A stretch of 64,000 nt of DNA. It comes from Celoporthe dispersa. Taxonomy: Eukaryota; Ascomycota; Sordariomycetes; Diaporthales; Cryphonectriaceae. A program made the translations under genes and the position numbers. Location: assembly GCA_016584495.1 (NCBI GenBank), contig WAID01000009.1, positions 2,046,001 to 2,110,000 on the forward strand, written 5' to 3'. Below, one piece after another: positions 58,634 to 64,000 of the stretch (position 1 is its first letter; each line of letters begins with the position of its first letter). The notes under the pieces were generated by a model. The model made no database searches. It saw nothing but the letters and a program-made list of their open reading frames with translations, and was not told where the DNA came from.

Positions 58634-61600
58634 ATGCTCGGCGAGGATTTCGTCAATTTCAGCGGCATGCCCCAGCACCTCGACAGCTTCGACTTCGCCG
58701 CGGACGACTTCCTCGACTTCGCCCAGAGCAACGACTCCCAGCCAAAGGGCCCGGGCCTGCTGCAGCCTGCTGCTGATAGCACCCTCCCGTCCAACCTTTC
58801 GCCCACCGCATCCGACCAAGACTCTGCTTCCGACTCCTCAAGGTCTACCAACGCCATGAACAGCGGGGACGGCGATGTCGACATGCACTTGTTCGAGACC
58901 CCGTCTCACGAGGGGTTTGGCGATTTCGACTTCAACGGCATGTCGTCCGTGTACGAGCAGAACACCATCAACCCCGCCATGATCGACCAGCCCATGGGCA
59001 GCAGCTGCATGCCCTTTGGCCGCGGCGCCGCGGCGTCCCCTCCCAGATTCGACTCCTCCAGTCCCTCCGACGTCAACTCGAGTCCTGGTGCCCTAAACGA
59101 CCTCGAGGACGAGGCCCCAGCGGATATAAAGCCGCCCCGCCTGTCCACACGACCCCAAGCCGGTCATGCCCGCAGGAAGCGGCATTCTGTACGTGCCTGC
59201 CCTAGAGAGAGAGAGAATGCCCTCCTGTTCTTGTGCGTGTGAGTTAGTCCTTCTGACTGTCCAGCAGCAGCAGTCCTCGTCGGCCAAGTCTGTGAACGGT
59301 CTGTCCGCCGCCGGCTCTAGAGAAACATCGCCCATGTCACAACACATGGTCTTCAGCCAGGGCTCTTCCCCGTACGCCATTGCCGATGTAGCATCGCTTG
59401 AGTCTCGTCTCGTGCCGCAGGGCAACCCGCCCAACGGGAGCTGGTTCAACGTGCCATGGCAGCGCTCATCAATACACAAGACTACCTCCGACGGCCCCAG
59501 CGGTGCTCGCTCCCCTACTGCCGTGCCGCTCAAGCAGGAGGAATCCCTGAAGCCGGCCCTGCGTCTTGTCAATATCCCCCCAAAGTCCCGCGTCGAGACC
59601 CAGATGCAGGTCAAGATGACCCTGTACCCGGTTCCTGAAGGCATCAAGAAGATTCACCTCCCGCGGTATACCATCGGCAAGCCCAAGTTCCTGGCCAAGG
59701 CCGCGGACCTCTCGCCCGACACCCTCGAGCTGTCCACCCAGCTCGTCTGCACGAGTGCCATGGCCAAGCCACAGGCGAAGGAGAAGGCCATGGCTCGTGC
59801 TGCCGCTTTCTGCCCACCCGTCTAAAGACGGCTCTGATGCGGGCGCGGAAAAGACAGGGGATGGCGGTGAGGTCCGCATCTGCAATGGCTGTATCACCCG
59901 GGAGCAGAAGCGTGCCAACCGGAAAAAGACCAAGAAGCCCACCGAAGACGAAGAGTGGAAGCGCTACGAGGGGCGGAGGGTCGTTGTATTCAACACACAC
60001 GAGATCAAGGATCTGTCAGACGCCAACGATCCAGACGCCCCAGGGACCATGACCATCGATACGCCGATGCGGATTGCCTGTTACTGCCGTCATCACCACG
60101 AGAAGACCGGGTTTCAGGTCATCTTCACCCTGAAAGATCACCTCGGCCGGGTGGTCACCCAGCTCTTATCGCCGTCCATCATGATCACGGACGATCACAA
60201 GACACCACAGTCTCATCCTCACGCCAGCGGGGAGCCGAGAGCGCGAACGCGCCCGCCTCCACGGCCTCGACCTCGCCCGGCATCAACGACATGAACGCGA
60301 TACAGCCGGGCCACCCATTCCGACAGTCACAGTCGACATCCGATATCCAGGCCCTCAAGCGCAGTGCCAGCGCTCTCGTACCGCCGCCGGTCAAACCTGC
60401 CACCTCCTCGATCGGCACGTCGGCCGTCCCAACCCCAAGGAACCTGTCGAGGCCGCCCTCACCTAGTACAGCTGGTCCCTCGGCGAAGAAGAGGAAGTCG
60501 AGCGGTACCAAGATCCCTACAACGCTGCACATGACACCCATCGAGACGGCTGCTTTTGCTCCGCCGCCGCCCAGCAATTTTCAGAACGGCCAGGTCGGCC
60601 CGCCAGCTACGTCCGTCTCGCCCTTCTCGGCTTCACCTTACTCTGCGCCGAACTCCAACCCTTTCTTCGATGCGTCATCGCCTCCTTTCGGCCAGGTCAC
60701 CCAGCCCGCCGGCCCGCTGTTTCCTGCCCAGCCCCGGACGCCCAACGGCAACGAGCAGGCTGTTTTCCAGCCTGGCTCAAACAGGCCAGTCCAGATGGAC
60801 AATAACGTCAACGTCATGCAGCCAATGTTCTCGGCCCCTGCTTCAGCTCAAAATAGCAGGGCACCAAGCCCTAGCTCTCTCATCAGCGGCACGCTGCACC
60901 AACAACAGCCGAGCCAGCTCAGCCAGACACCTCAGCTGTTGGCCAGCGGCCTCGCCATGACAGCGCCATTCACGAACACGAGCGCAGTACCGGCGGTGCT
61001 CAAGGTGATTCCAATGGAAGGACCGATTACTGGAAATATCGACGTCAGCATTCTGGGGTCTGGATTCCGACAAGGCCAAGACATTTATTTCGGCGACAAG
61101 AAGGCGATTACGACAACCTACTGGGCTGACTCTTCCATCACCTGCATCCTGCCACCGTCCGAGCACCCTGGCTATGTCAACGTCTCTGTGAGAGGGCCGA
61201 ACGGTCAGGTGCAGTCGCTCCCGACCCGGCAGTCTGGCTTCGTGTACAAGGACGACAGGCAGGAGGCGCTCGTGCACCTCGCCCTCGGCGTCATCTCCCA
61301 GAAGCTGACGGGAAGCACGGGCGACGTCCAGGGGCTCGTTCAGCAGATCGTCAATGGTGCGAACGGCATCAATGGCGGTGCCTTCAGCGGCGCAGGCGAC
61401 GGCAGCTTCAGCGGCGGCCCGCAGGGCTATGGCGTGAACCTCGAGCCTCAGCTGCTCAAGGTCCTCGACCTCCTGGACCTAGACGACAGCATGAACAAGA
61501 CCAAGTTCAACCTCAAGAGAAAGGCCACAGGGCATACGATGCTGCATCTTTCCATCGCTCTTGGTTTCCACCGATTCACTGCCGGGCTACTCGCCAGAGG

Positions 61601-62828
61601 TGCCAACCCAAATGTCCAAGACCGGTTGGGATTCAGCCCGCTGCACTACGCGGCGTTGTATGATCACCCTGAACTGGTGAGGCGCCTCATCCAACACAAG
61701 GCTGACCCCACGCTCAAGACCGAGCAAGGACAACTGGCCTCGGATGTCGCCAGGACACGGGATGTCATCCGCGCCATCAAGCGCGCTGGCAGGAGGGGCA
61801 GCACCCTTCACAGCCGCGCCAGCAGCGCGACGTCCTTGCGCTCGTTCTGGGAACCACCCAGGACACAGCCCGCTGCCCCTAACGAGTACTCATGCAGCGA
61901 TACAACAACCGAGTCGGATGAGGCCGAGGCATCGAGCTCCGAGGGCGACCTCGAAGAAGAGGGTGCGCACCTGCAGATGGCCTTCCGAAGCCGGCACGAT
62001 CGCGAGGCGGCGGTCTCTTCTAGGGCGGCGTCCCTGGTCGATCTACCGCAGGTTGGGGAGCAGGGCGGCATGGCGTCCGCTGCTGTTGCGATTGCTGCCT
62101 TCAGGGAGCAGGTCCAGCAGTTCCAGCACAACATGATGCAGAACCTGTCACACATTCAGATGCCCAACATGGCGGCCCTGCATGACTACCAGGCGTACCT
62201 GAACTCGGCGCAGCAGCGCATGTCAGCGTTCATCCCCAACATTGGGTCCTCCTTGATCCCGTCTCCGGCCCTCCCGCCGGCCTACGAAGACCTCTTCCCT
62301 GGTGGCAAGCGAGACGGCAAGAGCCCATCTACACAGCAGGGCGATGTGGACACCAAGACTGCGTCTGCGGCGCGTGCCGCGGCTGACTACGAGGCGGACA
62401 CGAAGTGCGCAACGCTGTACGATCAGCAGCAGGAGACGCAGCAGTCAGAACGGAGCACACAGACGGCAGCAGGCAGGCATGTCGAGGAGAGGCAGGTCCA
62501 GAGGCAGCTGCCGAAGCTCCTGCAGATCGGCCGCAAGAACAACATCACCAAGGAGCAGCGGGACAACCTGCGCCAGGCACGTGCCGAGAAGCAAAAGAGC
62601 TTGAGCAGGGACCCGAAGCTCTTCCTCTTCTGGGTGAGTAGATCCCGCCACCGGGAGAGTTCTTGGATCTCGAAGAGACTAACGTTTGTATAGATCCCAC
62701 TCCTGTTCCTGATCTGCTTCAGGGTCTTTTACAGCTACTTCCCTGGACCTCTCGATGCCGCCTGGACGTCCGTTGCCTCTTCGTGGAGACAGCCTGCCCA
62801 GGGCACTGTCCTCGGGGAGGTTCACTAG
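58634..62828 (+). CDS. mga2: MGA2/SPT23-type membrane-tethered transcription factor (two apparent frameshifts)
   Basis: Mga2/Spt23 proteins sit in the ER membrane and are cut free by the ubiquitin-proteasome system to activate fatty-acid desaturase and hypoxia genes. Exons are 58634-59188, 59265-62633 and 62694-62828; the last 60-nt intron has a CTAAC branch-like site. The product is about 1352 aa. Visible parts are an acidic N-terminus (EDFVNFSGM, FAADDFLDFAQSND), a domain with MTLYPVPEGIKKIHLPRYTI, a Cys-containing block RICNGCITREQKRANRK, an IPT/TIG domain at about 760-845 (KVIPMEGPITGNIDVSILGS), ankyrin repeats at about 939-1014 (GHTMLHLSIALGFHRF, GFSPLHYAALYDHPELV) and one C-terminal membrane segment (FLFWIPLLFLICFRVFYS). 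The segment 59810-60205 reads one frame off; shifts lie at the TTT at 59807-59809 and at about 60200-60208, and they cancel each other. Confidence 0.88.
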
Positions 62829-64000
62829 ATGTTACAGGCCCCAGCGGCGACAAGAAGTCTCATACAACATCTCTACCGGCGAGGCACAAACCTACACGAT
62901 TATCGAGCATAGCGATACCTCTGGCGTCTAGGATTGGGTTGCAATTTATTTTTCATTCTACGAGGGCGAAGGTTTACCCATTTCTACATCTCGCAAACAC
63001 TTCGGATAAACCCCCCCCCTCTCCTTTTTTTTTTTTTTTTTTTCGAGGAAGAGAGCGTTGCTTGCGAATATTCTTGATGTTCTTACGGGACAGGTGGTAC
63101 TTTTTTTTGGGAGATTATTCTCGAGTTGACTGGACATGGGACGGATATTGCACATCTTGGTTGGCTCAGCCTGACCCCGAGGCTGGGAAGGGATTATTAT
63201 TGCTCGGGTTTCTATATCACCGCTTGGTCATCTCCCCAACACACTGAGCACTGATTAACAGTCCTTCCTTTCGGTGGTTTTTTTCCTTTCTTCTTTTTCT
63301 ATTTTTCTTATCCGGAAAGAGGGGCGGGCGGGAAAGCGACGGGAAACATCATTGCTAAATACCATTCACTTCGCTTCAGTGCAGGATTCTATAGATCATG
63401 AGGCTATCGCCAAATTGTGAGGGTGGGGGGCAGACTTATCAAGCAGGCCCCAGGGCTCCCACGATATTAGCGCTCGGTACAATTATTTTTAATCGAGCAG
63501 ACAATATATTTTTTTTGATGAGTATTTTTTTTTCCCCCGCTTTGTCGGATTTCTATAGAAAGAAAGAGTCGCGCTGTATATGTGATGTGGTGAACATGCA
63601 TGCAGGTCAAAAAAAAAAACATTCGTCTTCCCTTGTCCATTTTGGTATTGTGTGTTGGGAAAGCCACCGTGTAAAACTCATTAGAGCATGTATGTGTATA
63701 TGCAGCATAAAAAAAATAAAATAAACATCGTCAAGCGGCATGTAGACAAAAGACAAAGACAACCCAGATCCAGTCCGGACAAGAAGAGTGGTAGCCAGCC
63801 AGCCAGCCGCCTTCATTCCGGATCCGGGGCAGACAAGACATGAAGGGCCTGTCCCACCTCGCGACTCTGGCGGATGCCGTGTATGTTTCCCCCCCTTTCA
63901 ACAAGCAACAAACACCCCTCATCTTTCAAACAGCCTGATGAAGGTGACACAGACAGGTTCATTTTCTTTTGTGTTCTGACTCTGCGACTGACTGACTCAC
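62829..64000. other. Region downstream of mga2 to the window edge
   Basis: Contains the mga2 3' UTR and homopolymer-rich spacer (T-runs near 63026 and 63522, A-runs near 63609 and 63709). No further coding region is recognised. Confidence 0.55.

Noticed and set aside
1..64000. Programmed ribosomal frameshifting as a common cause of the frame breaks
   Set aside because: The sites share no slippery heptamer or stop-codon context, occur in unrelated genes in both directions, and some cancel within one gene.
1..64000. Secondary-metabolite cluster, mating locus or transposon island
   Set aside because: No polyketide or peptide synthase, no mating-type gene, and no transposase, integrase or terminal repeats are visible.

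Overview
The window is nuclear DNA of a filamentous ascomycete, most likely a Sordariomycete. Coding exons are GC-rich with a strong preference for C or G in the third codon position. Introns are short GT-AG introns (about 55-220 nt). Intergenic spacers are long and full of CT/GA microsatellites, poly-A/T tracts and G-runs. The protein set is typical of Pezizomycotina. I see no rRNA, no convincing tRNA, no CRISPR array and no recognisable transposon.

Layout, left to right: SPT20 (SAGA subunit, minus, 3' end cut by the window edge); PEX22-like peroxin (minus), divergent from eIF2B-gamma/GCD1 (plus); a gene-poor stretch of about 9 kb with one doubtful Cys-rich ORF; a BrlA-like two-finger C2H2 regulator (plus); a 3.7 kb spacer; a cutinase (minus); an HSL-type membrane-associated alpha/beta hydrolase (minus); acetylornithine aminotransferase ARG8 (plus); an F-box/LRR-like protein (plus); a GH128 Asl1-type glucanase (minus); a 6.3 kb spacer; bifunctional PFK-2/FBPase-2 (minus); TAD3 (plus); RNase H1 (plus); an NHA1-type Na+/H+ antiporter (plus); and an MGA2/SPT23-type membrane-tethered transcription factor (plus).

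The genes do not form one pathway. Themes that recur are amino-acid control (ARG8 with a TGAGTCA site; eIF2B-gamma, whose yeast counterpart GCD1 represses GCN4, also with TGAGTCA sites upstream), transcription control (SPT20, C2H2 factor, MGA2), wall and polymer hydrolysis (cutinase, GH128, HSL hydrolase) and nucleic-acid maintenance (TAD3, RNase H1).

The most striking sequence-level observation is that eight conserved genes are interrupted by about eleven apparent single-base frameshifts. The flanking halves read cleanly in adjacent frames, and most of the shifts sit in short homopolymers or CCGG-like runs. This is best explained by indel errors in the sequence, so the affected genes are probably intact in the organism. 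The most interesting biological hint is a long, acid-free, presequence-like open frame directly upstream of the RNase H1 ATG, suggesting a hidden mitochondrial isoform. The main regulatory hint is the pair of GCN4/CPC1-type sites in the GCD1 promoter region.
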